DNA from: Mya arenaria
Taxonomy: Eukaryota > Mollusca > Bivalvia > Myida > Myidae
NCBI RefSeq assembly: GCF_026914265.1
Contig: NC_069134.1
Span: forward strand, 15,903,205-15,967,204
Direction: 5' to 3'
DNA length: 64,000 bases
Under the pieces are notes generated by a model. That model worked only from the letters and a program-made list of their open reading frames with translations, was not told the origin of the DNA and searched no databases. Below, one piece after another: positions 15,336 to 27,145 of the stretch; the stretch's first letter is position 1; each line of letters begins with the position of its first letter. A program made the position numbers and the translations under genes.

Positions 15336-18300
15336 ATGGACGCAATATACGGCATAAACGTTAAAAACAAGTTTGACCTTTTTTGTGATGAGGATGTTGA
15401 TCCTCTAGACATTCTTGCTCAGGCTGAAAATGCGAAGAAAACTGACCAGGACAAGAAGAAAAAGGATGACAAGGCTAAGAAAAATAAAGCTGCCAAAAAA
15501 CAGGTTCTCAAGCAAGAGAACAAGAACAAACTGAACGAAGAAATAAAGCCGGAAAAAGAAGGTAATGTTTTCTACAATGTCGTATTTTTTTCGTTAATAT
15601 TCTTTGCAATTATGTTGTTGACATTGAAATTTCAGGAGTGGTGTGCACGTGTTCTGCAATTCCATGCTTCCATGAACGATTTTGACTATCCTCAACTACA
15701 GCATTATTTTCTTATGATTGCCAATTTGATTAGAAATAAGTGCTTATGGTTGCTTTCGAATTATTACAGGTGACAAGCTCGAAACCGAATTAGAATATTA
15801 AATGATAAAAACACAGATTGACACATTGAATACTTGCTTGCTGGTGACTGCTAACGTTCTATTTCATTTTTATCAATGTTCGAACCTGACTTCTTTAGAG
15901 AAAGTCAGCACTGCACCACGATTGAACGACAGACCTCGCACGGGCGGCAGACCGAACAGGGAACCAAGAGAACCCAGAGAAGATAACCGCCCTCCGAGAC
16001 GGCGAGAGGAAAATGCCAACCAAAACACGTAATGATCAAATAAATATGAAAAATATCAACAATTGCTGTTAAACTATGAAATGTTATATTTATTTTACTG
16101 TTATACTGTTAACTTACTGCAACATGGTATTGGTCACGCTTCTTGGTACGCGAGTGGGCTCATGTTTGGCTCCGTAACCACCAACCAAACCAAAAAGCAT
16201 CTATGCCTACTGTTGGCTAGCTAAAGAACTTCAGCGAACGCCGTATCCAAACCCTACCAGAATTCGTGACATTTTTATGTCGCGCTGTTATTTCACTTGT
16301 ATGCATTGTACAGACAAAATAGCTGTATCCTTAGGTAAATGAAGTAAAATGTAGAACTTCACAAACTCATTTTCAAAACCAAAAAACGCTTTAAAGATAG
16401 TTGATTTAGCATTTTAATAAATCCTATTACAAGCATTCCTTATCTAGGTCATAGTTGTGTTCAAATTTAATCACGTGACACCAAGATTTTCAGAAAATAC
16501 CCATGTGACCGAGTGTTTATTTTGCTGTTATTTTATTCATTGCATTGCATCATCACACTCAATTGATTCTGGTTGACTTTACTATGGGGGTTACGCCATA
16601 ACTTTAATGTGTTGTAAACATCAAAAAAATAAATATCAACATTAAAGTTATGGAAGCCAGAACTAACTGTTGGCTTATTGACCAAGTACTACTTGTAATT
16701 AGTGGTGTTTTTTTCTTGTTGGGAATGTATTTCTTTTTTTGTGCACATACTTTTGCATCATCCTAAAAGTTATGTTCTAATTTAATGAGGCAAAATGCAT
16801 TCTCAACGAGAACTTAACCCGATGCAAAATCATAAAATGTATAAGTTTAAAATCATAATTACAGGGAAAGGAGTGAAAGGGTATCTTCAGGCTTCCAGAG
16901 ACCAGAACGAACCGAAGGTGGAGGATTTGCTCAGCGAGATGACGGACCAAGAGACGGATTTGGACGTGGCATGAGAGGCGGACGTGGCCGAGGGACTCGT
17001 GGTGGAAGAGGTCGCGGGGGATTTGGAGGCAAACGGGAATTTGAACGACACAGTGGAAGTGATAGGACGTAAGTGTGGAAATAATATTACTGATGAATGT
17101 TGACAGTTAATGCAAGTTTTTGTTTCGAGTTAGTTCCTATAGCAGTATTGCCAAATTTCGGTTTCATCATCAAATTTATTTATTTTCATAATTACTTGAA
17201 CTGAGAGTAAAAATACCAGTAGTCCACCTCATTCTTTATGGGGATTATAAATGAAACTGCAGCAGCAAACTGAAAACTCATTGTGTATTTGATCAGGAAT
17301 TATTTTCATCTTTTTATCATTATTTGTCTATATATATAACAGCTCTTGATTGGTTGATATTGCTTCAATATATAAAAACCTACTTTAAAAGAAATGTTTT
17401 CTTTGGTATGCTACAGCAGTGGTGTTAAACCTACCGAAAAACGGGAAGGCAGTGGTTCGCATAACTGGGGAACTGTGAAGGATGACATTGAGTAAGTACA
17501 GAGTCATTATTGCAGCCATGTACTCCTTCAAAAGTTCATGTGTGGGTTTTATTGTTTTACTAACAGTTTATCAGGAAATCCAGTCATATCATTGGATTAT
17601 TCTAAATTTAGTTGGAGAGCAGATGATCAGGTTTTATATGCTCTGAACCATCTTGAAAATATTTTTGTTTTGAATGCAAGAAAAAATGGATATTTATTTC
17701 TTGCAGCCAGCCACCAAAGGTGGATTATTGGAGGGATCCAAAGTATGTGAACTCCATCATAGGAGCCCAGTTTCTCAAGAGAAACTGGATCATTGAAATA
17801 TTACTTGCCTTATTATTTAAATGAATACTTAACAAGCCTTTCAGATTTTCTCAATAGAATTCCCTGGAAGAAAAATGCTCTTCTAGCTTCTTTTGACGTT
17901 TGATATAGAAATATTCATAATTGGATACAAAGAGGCAGTGTGTAGGCCTTGTTTTGTTCCCTTGAGTGGCCATGCTCCTGTGATGTGCATTCAGTGGCAA
18001 TTTTCATTGTACTAAGCTACATATTTGATCTTCAGCTATCAGTTAGTAGTAATTTTGTATGTAAACGCATTGCCATTGTATTGCTTATTCATTTCTTCAT
18101 TTAGCAGTGTTGCCTGTTGGTCGATTGTGTCTGTCTTGCATGCCAGCTTCATTTATGAATTATATGATAAATGTGACAATGTTGGTGTTCCAATGACTGA
18201 TAATGATCTATCGGGAATGCCAAAACCAACATCTATCAAGAGATTTTGTTAATTGATTATTTAAGTATTGACATTATGTACAACAAAAATCAGATTTGTT

Positions 18301-20854
18301 AGAAAACAAATTTCCGTCAAACTTCTCACAAAGTTTGTTTCATTGTAAATTCAGTAATGTACTAAATCAATATTAGATGAACATAAATAAGGATACTGAC
18401 AAGTTCATTTTAATAAATCAATGGTACAAAGTAACCAAACAAAAAAGGTATATAATGTCGACCAATTAGTAGTTGTTGAATAATGCAGTGAGTGAAGTGT
18501 TAGTGCAACTTGACAAGCACAAAAATTATCTTATTAATCCATCACCAATCTCTGTTCATTCATAGTAATCCATCACCAATCTCCGTTCATTCATAGTAAT
18601 ATTGTTTGATTCCCAGTATTAAATTGTCATAAATGATTTACACTGTTGAAATGAGTTTCTAAATTTGTGTTATGATATCCAAGATGGTTAACAATTTCTA
18701 GTGCTACAATGTATAGTACTTATTTTTGAATTTCTTTTAGCATGTTGATGGATTCTTTATGGGGTAGATTTTCACCTTTTAAATGTAGAATGTTCCGTCA
18801 TGTTGCATGCACTTGATATCTATGAAAGAAGAGTTCCTTGACATCTCTAATGCTTGATGGTAACAATGATGTCATGATAATCATCATTGCTTCTTTAAAA
18901 TGTTGTTTTATACTGAAGTGTATGGCAAGCTGATTTAGACTCTCATGTGATAGTTTGAACTGCAGAAAAAGTTGCTATTATTGTAAATTACTTCTTTAAG
19001 CTCATCATTGATTATTTTTACTATAAAAATCGTTTGAAAGGTCTTCAGAAGCATCTTTACATACTCCTTGAAGAATTATTAAATGTAAATACTTTGGGCT
19101 TCATCATAGTCAGACTAAGAGGTATTCTTGGTATTATATTGATGCGGATAGTTGCAAAATGACTGACTGGATTCGTTTGTTTTCAGGGAACAGATGAAGG
19201 ATACTACACAGGAAGAGCCCCAGGAATGGAACCCACAGGCTGAGGATACCGAAAACAAGGACCCCAAGTAAGGATGCCTTCTTCTGTTATTTATAATATT
19301 AGTATTTGCTCCAGGTTTGACAAAGGGCATGGTATTCTTTTCCCGAAATGGGCACATAGAAGATTATTAATACCAGTGTTGTTAAATGCAAGGGCAAACT
19401 GGTTTGTTAGTCAGCTCAAAGGTTTTTTTTACTTTTGTTGTTGTTTGAATATGCTGGCATTTAAAATCTAAATGACATTTTAAAAATCACTGTCCTTGAT
19501 GAAAAATCTAAAACCAGTTTTATTATGAAAAATTCACAAAGAAGCTGTAAAATGTTTGTCACTATCAGTGATGTTTTCGACTTGAGTAGCACCAAATAGT
19601 CATTGTTAACAAATAGCGTGCCTGGTTTAAACAATACAAGCACCTATTGTTTCTTTAATTTTAAAGAGCTTAACAGCATTTGTGATCATTTGATGAGGGT
19701 GTTCTATGGACATTCAGATTGGTGTTCAATAGCTCTGCCCTATTACTTGGCGTCCGTTGTGTTGGCTAAACCTTGAGGAGATAATATCTTTAGAGTTAAG
19801 TATTTATCACCAATCCTGTTGACAGTGTTTGTGGGCATGTTTTTGTCAAGTTTGATCATCATGGGTTATATTGCATCAGTAAAGCCAGAGCAATGCCCCC
19901 TTGTGCGTTAAAAAGATAGTGCTTTGTCTTGTGCAGACAATAACATGTATTTGGGGGCATAATATCCTGGTCAAATTTGATTTGAGTGTTAAACTGTCCC
20001 TTTCATTCTAATTAACTACAGAGTTTGCCCATTTTACATTTATACTTCAGTTCATAATAAATGGTTTGACTATGATGGGAACTCCAGGCGACTGGTCCAG
20101 TTCCGTTGAATTCTAGATTCACTATATTGACATGTATATGTTTCCATCCAAATGTTTTCCTTTGTGTTCAGCGAGAGCACAGAATCTGCCAATCCAGAGG
20201 AAGGTGAGGCTGAGGATGATGAAGCAAAACAAATGACCCTTGAGGAATGGAAGAAGTTGAATGAAACTAGACGTGTGAAATCCGAATTCAAACTGAGAAA
20301 GGCAAACGAGGGTGCGGATATGTCGCAGTGGAAGGGCGCCCAGGTGTACAAGAAGAAGCCTGGTGCAGATAGCGATGAGGATGAGGAGGAGGAAACTGAC
20401 GAGGATGATGATGATGTGAGTGCAAACATAAACAATCTCTTAGACCATCCGTTGAAGTAAAACAGTTTAGTATAATTTGGCTTTTTCATAGCTCCTCTGC
20501 CCTCTGTGTCAGCTTGCAATTTAAAAGATGCTGATATTTAACTTTTTTTCTTTGTAATTTTCTTTAACTGTATTCGTTTTGAAGGTTTTAATCGACTCAA
20601 GTCATCTGACCAAAAAATGAAAATGCTTATTGTTTTGTAACTTTGATCAGGAGGATGAGCTCCGCAATAAGAAGTTGCTGAATGAGATCAAGATCACCTT
20701 CAATGACTCGCCAAGAAGAGGTAGAGGCGCGCGCAGACCAAGAGGTCCACGCGGTGGTCGGATTGGTGGTGGTCGTGGGGACCGACGGCCCAATGCCGCA
20801 CCCAAGTTCGATGATGAGAACGACTTTCCGTCGCTCATCAAGTCTACTGCATAG
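15336..20854 (+). CDS. HABP4: HABP4/SERBP1 family RNA-binding protein
   Basis: Eight coding exons: 15336-15561, 15899-16028, 16865-17068, 17417-17491, 17707-17742, 19187-19267, 20172-20415 and 20651-20854. They join in consistent phase to about 399 residues, close to vertebrate SERBP1 and HABP4. Seen in order: N-terminal NKFDLFCDEDVDPLDILAQAE (the vertebrate NRFDQLFDDESDPFEVL block); a Lys-rich stretch; an Arg-rich RPRTGGRPNREPREP; an RGG box in exon 3 ending KREFERHSGSDR; GSGSHNWGTVKD; MTLEEWKKL; an acidic run; and a second RGG cluster (RGPRGGRIGGGRGDRR) before DDENDFPSL. This family binds mRNA and clamps idle 80S ribosomes, placing a segment in the mRNA channel near eEF2; that role is inferred from the family. 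A tandem CAGCAG acceptor precedes exon 4. One invertebrate gene probably corresponds to both vertebrate paralogues. Confidence 0.95.
17743..19186 (+). other. HABP4/SERBP1 intron 5
   Basis: The longest intron of the gene. It holds a clear tandem duplication of about 31 bp at 18537-18597 (taatccatcaccaatctc-gttcattcatag twice). Nothing else recognised. Confidence 0.55.
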
Positions 20855-22500
20855 GACTTGAAAAGCCAGTGCTACAGGCTTATTAAAACCTATAAAATTA
20901 GGCTGCGTTTTGGTATCTCCAAGAACTCTGAAATCATGGTTTTTAAGTTCATTTTGCTTACTATCCATTTTGTACATTGAGTACATGTTTTTCTCACGTT
21001 TTCCATTTTGTACTAGTTTTAAGTTGGTTAACATGTGTATTCTGGTGTGAAGTGCTTTCAAAGACAACAGTGCTGTGTTGGCCGCAGATCTCTTGTTGAC
21101 AGTTGGACTCCTTTTCGCCTAGTATTCCGCAGCGGACAGACAGTTCAGATCCAAAAGCTATCACAGAAGCCATTGGTAAAACCCTTCGGACTTCACTCAT
21201 CTCGAAAACATTAATTCTAATGATTTGGTACTTTTTAGTAGTATTTTCCAAGTTTGTACAACTTATATCATAGTGCTGAATATTAATGTGCTAATTGTAT
21301 ATGTTCACTTGGCAAGCTGCCCCTATTTATATACCTCATGGTCATATGTGTGTACAATGCATGTCTGTGGTATGGTCATTGGTGGCATTGACAGTAAGTT
21401 CATTTTGTTTATTTAACCATCATCATAAACCATGATGTGAGATATTCAGCGCCAATAATTTTGTTATTTAATAATACAGATAAAAACACAAAAACATTGA
21501 TTTAGTGTTGTTTATTATGATTAGGCGTAGCTTTGTGTATGCTTCAAACTGAAAAAAAATAGCAATGGTTGCTATTAGTTTTAACTTGAAAATGTATGCT
21601 CTACAAGAAAAATGGATCAACACTGCAAAACTCAATAATGCCAATGCCTATCCATCACTTTCGAGCCATGAGAGGTTGTCGATTACCTACAAACTGGCTG
21701 CTATTCTTTTATAAGAAAGTTAAGGACCTAGTAAAGAAAATGAGATCTCAATTGGTATATGAAGTCATTGATTATGTTCATGTAAATTGAGCATATGCAA
21801 TTTTGTTATAAGAATTTGGAAACAATTTGAATGAAATATTGAACCGCATGGACGAACCAATTGTTTGTGATCTAACGAAATGGAACTTGTTCATGAGAGG
21901 GGGTATAGTCATTTTTATCTTCGAGAGAAACCACAAAAAACTAATGAAATTGACTAGATTGAGTAATACGATTTGCCCATTTCAACAAAACTGGTAGCTA
22001 AATAAGTAAAAAAAACTACTAGCAGGATAGTCGCTCAATCCTCGTGAGCAGTAAACAGAGACAGTATTTTCTAGAATGCTTTATAGCGACTTCCATCCCA
22101 TCTGAAACAGTCTGCAAGACACTTAATTCTCTAATAACTGCATTATAAACTTCCAATTTGGCAATTTGGTCCAATCATATCTTGTTCTCTATGCCATAGT
22201 GGAAGAATATGCTAGTATTGCTCAAGTCGTCCATAGCTGCAAAAGAATAACCATCGATCACTTCCTATACGTCAATTGGATCTCAAGAAAACAAAGCAAT
22301 GCTTTTAGATTTTCTGAAACTAAAGGTATGCGTTAAAAGTTTGCATGTGTCCTTTCACAAAGCTGAACCCACAACTGGTTTTAAAGCGCTCGTCACGAAG
22401 TTAACAGTTAAAAAAATGAATAAAAACTATATCTGTATTCTGCATTTAGAAACTGTCTATAATTGCAGTTTACAAACTCGAATCCCTGTTTGAAAACATT
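20855..22500. other. 3' flank of HABP4/SERBP1 and spacer
   Basis: This includes the HABP4/SERBP1 3' UTR. Short open frames at 21596-21790 and 22299-22493 are not recognisable. No RNA gene or structured repeat seen. Confidence 0.45.
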
Positions 22501-22539
22501 TTCAATCCAATTAATTCCGATGGTTCAGGCCTGTATATG

Positions 22540-24790
22540 TACTGTGTTATCCCTGCTGAACAGAAGGGTTTGGTACAGGGATGTTGTTTTGGCGCTGCTG
22601 TTACATCACATTCTTCTGTTCGAAATTAGATCATGGTAGGGATTGGTCAGATAATGTTCAAACTTGGTCAGAATATTACTCTTGATGAAATTTCCAACAC
22701 TTGTACAAGTGGGTCACATGGGGTCAAAAACTAGGTCAGTAAGTCAAATCTTGGAAGAAGACATGAGATAACATGCATTTGGTCCATTATTTATGCAACT
22801 TCACCTGAATGTTTCCTAAAACTATGGACTACCTTAAAACTAGGTAAAGTGGTGTCTAAAATGAGGTCACTAGGTCAAATTTTAGAAATACCCCCTGAAC
22901 ACTAGGTTTGATCTTTTACAATTTGTCTGGTCCAATTCTTATGAAACTTAAATCAGAATGTTTGCTTTGTGAAATTTTGGATCAGTTTTAAACCGAGTCA
23001 TGTGGAGTGAACAACTAGGTCAATAGGTTGAATCTTGGAAAAGCACTCTAGAGGTGATAGATATGGTAACTTCCTGCCCAACTGAAGGTTTCAGCAGGGT
23101 GATATTCATTTGATATCGACTGTCCATTCGTCTGAGCCATATTGTTGTATTAAGTGGTTGGCTTATGTTCAGATAGAAATACAGTTTTGGATGCCTGAAG
23201 ATGCATGAAGAAGTCCTGAAGACGACCCCTCTGCAGCTATATGACCTGTTTCAATAGTATAAATATTCCACGAACTTTTTATTTCCTTTCCATATTCTTT
23301 TCCTAGTCATACGGGGATATCAATTAAACAAGTTTGGCTGTTGAAATGGTTGTCATCTTCGGGTGCGCATGCGCATAGAAAAAATGTCAGTTTCAGGGGT
23401 CCTTGTATTAAGTTATTGAATCATGTCTTCAAGCATCATTCCTTCTAAATGGAATTTAATTCTACTTCATACAATGGTATAGCACAATGAGTTGAAATGC
23501 AGTGTATAAAAACCATAACTCTATTTAGGCCAATTACAGAGTTATTGCCCTTTATTACTCTTTCTTGTCCGCAGCGTAACTTAAACTACTGGATGGAATT
23601 TAATTAAATTTCATATGATGACAAAAGCACTGAGTGAAATTCCAATATACAAAAAGAACTATAGTTCAGCTTATGGCAGGGTGATAGCGCCTGGTTAGTT
23701 TTTCTTGTCAGCAGCATAATTTCTAAATGACTAAATGGATTTTAATTATACAAGGCCCTGTCTAAAAATATGAAAGCATTGTCCGTGCTGAGCAGGGACC
23801 GTACAACAGCCAGCTACGACTTCAGCCTTGGTCTCTTCGTTTTAAGCAGAAGGTAGTAAGCTTTGAAGCCGTCCATTCTCTTTGAATTTAGATGAAGCTA
23901 CAAGCAAAAGCAACATAAATGTGCTCACTATGTTGCCCTCATTTTGTTACAAGGAGAGATGGAACATTTGACATCTGTAAAACTGATTAAAGTGAAAGCT
24001 AAGTCCATAAATGTTGCAGTATGCACGTTATAGGGACAAACAGTTCCCATGTCTTGATTTCAGGACAAGGCAATGTATGCACATTCCAGTGCACTGGTAC
24101 GTCGATTCATCAAAGGCATTAGGCCAGTATGACACACAGAGAGTTTCTTTAATTATTATTGATTCATATTTATTTGACTTAGTTTTTAATTATCTCCCTG
24201 CGTTCTTTTTCGTCTGCCACACTATTTCACACAAATCACTGGCCAGAAATCCCTTTGAGCTGTGACATTTTTGAAGTTCCTGTACGGTTTACATATGGGA
24301 GTAGGGGGTCGTTAGTTGTATTTAAACTGTAGCCATGAACAATGTAAGAGCTGTCACAGACTGCCATATCCCCGGCAGAATAAAGAACCCCAACAACTGC
24401 GCCTTGCGACAAAGGATAACAATGAAAATTAACACAGTGTATACCAGAGTTATGGTTCCTGTGCATGGCACTTCTCCTCAATGAGATCTATCTGTCTATG
24501 AAGTTTTAAGTCAATTCACGGAAATACTTTTTTTTAGTTATGCTCCGGACAAAACAGAAGTATGAGTTAACAAAGGGCAATAACTAAAAAAACACTGCAC
24601 TCAGAGTTATGTTTCCAGAGCACTGCACTTCTCATTGAGATCTGTCTATGAAGTTTGAAGTTAATACCTCAGACTTTTTGTGTTATGCTCAACAAGGTTG
24701 GTCAGATGCACACACACATACCCCTAGCACCACAAGATCCCCTTCGCCTTTCGGCAGGGATGATACACGCTTGGCTCGATGTTAATGTGA
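22540..24790. repeat. Diverged interspersed and tandem repeats
   Basis: Phrases such as ctaggtca, gaatcttggaa and gtcacatgggg recur at roughly 150-160 bp spacing between about 22640 and 23060. A second diverged doublet built on actggatggaatttaatt lies around 23585-23760. A third, built on ccagagttatg...gcacttctc...gagatct...tctatgaagttt, recurs around 24450-24660 on about a 150-bp spacing. These are old, degenerate non-coding repeats of a kind common in bivalve genomes; I cannot assign a family. Confidence 0.5.
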
Positions 24791-25418
24791 AATTTTAAAA
24801 CAATAGTTTCTGCCGCATTAACATACCACCCCATTACTTTTAATTTATATTAACATCAATGTCTCTTTAGTTATCATCTGAAAAAGATGTTTATTCATGA
24901 AAGATTAGCCATCATTAAGTGGGAAACGTTACCAATAGTTCAACATTATTCAGACGATTAGTTGGAGCAAATCATCTAAGAGGTATTCCTATCATAACAT
25001 TTGCCATTTAATGTTACCATGACATTGAACAATACCAGTCTGGGAAACAATTTTTGTGCCATCATCATCTTGATAGGCCTTTTAAATCAATTGCATAGCC
25101 ATTCAAGCTGTCTGATGTGTGGAGCAGACATTAAAGGCCTAGTTTAAGGAATGTTAATCCACTGCTATGCATATCCTGCTAATTGCACTGGTGCCACAGT
25201 AGGGGCCAATTTCCTGTGTATTCATTTATTGGCTCAGGGCCGTTTAGGGTCCATTTCTATCTTAAAAAATCCCTAACTGCACAGCAGGATACTCAGACTG
25301 GAGATCCGATAAGACAATTAGGCAATTAGATTAAGATCAATTAACAGAGGTTGTGTACAAATACACGGTTCAAATGCTTATTATATGGTATTTATTCACA
25401 TCATAATTAAAAATGCAT
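24791..25418. other. Spacer downstream of LAS1L
   Basis: AT-rich sequence with nothing recognised. Confidence 0.4.
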
Positions 25419-25424
25419 TTTATT
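25419..25424 (-). terminator. Candidate poly(A) signal of LAS1L
   Basis: AATAAA on the minus strand, about 100 bases beyond the LAS1L stop. A second copy lies at 25391-25396. Confidence 0.45.
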
Positions 25425-25522
25425 TTTGTTTACAAATCAAACATTCCACATATTTTAAAACAACAGTACAAATTACAAATACTGTTAACTGCTTAAAATA
25501 TAACTATTCTTCACATTTGGTA

Positions 25523-27013
25523 CTATAACAGCACAATGTCTCTGGTTATATTTGAACAGATTTGATCAGTCCAACACAAACTATCAGCTGACATGTCTTC
25601 TTCAGTTTCCATGACTTCAACATTGCCTTCAGTAATTTCATCAATAATTTCATTCTCCTCATCAACTTCAAAACTCACTGTCTCCGTTTGAAGGTAATGC
25701 ATGCTTGCCGTTTCCAGACCCCCCAGTTCTAAAGAAGTATAGGTGATCACTTGGTCTGGGAGAAGCCCTAAAGGTACCTGACTCCAGTCAATCGAAGCTG
25801 TACATCTTCTCCATGGTGAACTAGATTTTGTTGTGATAGAGCTTTCCAGCAAACAGGGATTAATATTTCCAGTTTCAGCTTTGGGTGTTTCTATTTCATT
25901 GACTGAATGATAAATGAACACGAGTTCTTTGAGGTTTTGTTTCTGCTCTAGACTTAAATTTCCATTATCTATCAGCATACTAACACTTGATTGGAGAAAA
26001 CAATTTTCTTGAAACAGGCACTTGGCCAGAAGTGCTTTGTATGGCACATCAGTAGCATTAAGTATCAGCAGTTTCTTCTTGTTACTTTTCTGACTGTCTG
26101 AACAATCAAGGAGTGTGAAGAACCACTTAGACAACAGTGCATTTCTGAGACTCTTCGTACTACTCAGGTTTGTTAGAATTTGCAGGAGGAGGACTGAGAT
26201 AAGGTCATATCTTTGTAATATGAAAATCACAGGTCTCCAAAACTGAAGCATTTCCAATGGCAACAGACACTGATCCGTCTGAAGAATACTGTTCCTCTCC
26301 ACATTGATGCTTTGCAACTGTCCCTCTGTCAGTATGAAGTAGCCATCTTCCAACAACACCTGACAAGCCTCACTTCCCATTTCAGAAATAGTATCTTCTA
26401 TTTTTGAAATTAATGCTTTAGACGTTGAAGATGAATCATCCATTATGTCTTGAAATTTACTTTGCATGTAAGTAACGAGCATATCCCGCAACTTATCTAC
26501 ATGACCAGTTTTTATTTCAGTGGCCTTAAACGTATCTTGACATTGCACTTCCCAAAACTCAGTTTTCAGCCAATCAAGGCACCACTGCGTAGCAGCTCTA
26601 AGCTCAGTCAAAGAGGGCAGCGCAGCGTGTGTGGCATCATGTCGCAAGTCAACAATCCAGTTTGGAACTCCCAGATAGGATGCTGCCAGGTGAACAGGTA
26701 AAGCATGCGCCTTCTGTTGATTCCGCTCTGTAAAGATATTCACAAACCTAATAACGGCCATGCTATATAGTTCTCTAAGACGGTGACAATTTCCCACTGG
26801 GTGTGATGATTTAGTATACTCAATGTTGGCTTTTACTAATGCTGCAGTGCTATCAACAGCCATGGGCAGTCTATTGAGAGCTCTGGATTCCCACACCGAG
26901 ATTCTATCAAGGGCATGTTTCTGCTGCGAAACTTTGTCGCTGTATAGTTCATCAAATACATTTCTCACTTCGACTCTGTCAAACCAAGGAAATGCCACCA
27001 AGGGTCGTGTCAT
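25523..27013 (-). CDS. LAS1L: LAS1-like ribosome biogenesis endoribonuclease
   Basis: A single uninterrupted 496-codon frame. Las1 is the HEPN-family nuclease that cuts ITS2 of pre-rRNA and works with the polynucleotide kinase Grc3/NOL9 in the nucleolus. The N-terminal 150 residues carry the family landmarks: VAFPWFDRVE, ALDRISVWESR, LPMAVDSTAAL, MAVIRFVN, VPNWIVDLRHDATH. The last includes the catalytic R-x4-H of HEPN nucleases at R124 and H129, with H125 as in the Las1 RHxxTH signature. The C-terminus has a conserved Trp-rich tail, WRRCTASIDWSQVPLGLLP. It is shorter than human LAS1L (about 734), mainly through lack of the long acidic middle. No introns are needed, so the gene could be ancestrally intronless here or a replaced retrocopy. 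A 132-bp gap separates it from the divergent SETD9. Confidence 0.93.
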   Translation of the reverse strand: MTRPLVAFPWFDRVEVRNVFDELYSDKVSQQKHALDRISVWESRALNRLPMAVDSTAALVKANIEYTKSSHPVGNCHRLRELYSMAVIRFVNIFTERNQQKAHALPVHLAASYLGVPNWIVDLRHDATHAALPSLTELRAATQWCLDWLKTEFWEVQCQDTFKATEIKTGHVDKLRDMLVTYMQSKFQDIMDDSSSTSKALISKIEDTISEMGSEACQVLLEDGYFILTEGQLQSINVERNSILQTDQCLLPLEMLQFWRPVIFILQRYDLISVLLLQILTNLSSTKSLRNALLSKWFFTLLDCSDSQKSNKKKLLILNATDVPYKALLAKCLFQENCFLQSSVSMLIDNGNLSLEQKQNLKELVFIYHSVNEIETPKAETGNINPCLLESSITTKSSSPWRRCTASIDWSQVPLGLLPDQVITYTSLELGGLETASMHYLQTETVSFEVDEENEIIDEITEGNVEVMETEEDMSADSLCWTDQICSNITRDIVLL

Positions 27014-27145
27014 TTTGCACTAGTTATTTCACGTTAAATTAACGCCTAAATTAACACGTGTGTTTGTGTACATTTTCTGTGCTTGGTGGAAAATTATGTT
27101 AATGTAAAATTCGCAAACCAATATGGGTGCGCCCATGAAGTAGAT
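27014..27145. promoter_or_regulatory. Compact divergent promoter, LAS1L / SETD9
   Basis: Only 132 bases separate the two start codons, so both genes must share regulatory DNA. A palindromic E-box CACGTG is at 27055-27060. No TATA box is seen. Confidence 0.7.
27055..27060. promoter_or_regulatory. E-box CACGTG
   Basis: A palindromic E-box 42 bases upstream of the LAS1L start. MYC/MAX-type factors bind this site and drive ribosome biogenesis genes in animals, so the position fits LAS1L, but the assignment is inference. Confidence 0.35.

Noticed and set aside
15773-16032. Separate small gene starting at 15802
   Set aside because: The conserved part begins at the acceptor at 15898 and is exon 2 of HABP4/SERBP1.
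20070-20519. Minus-strand Ser-rich 149-codon frame
   Set aside because: Complement of the acidic exon 7 of HABP4/SERBP1.
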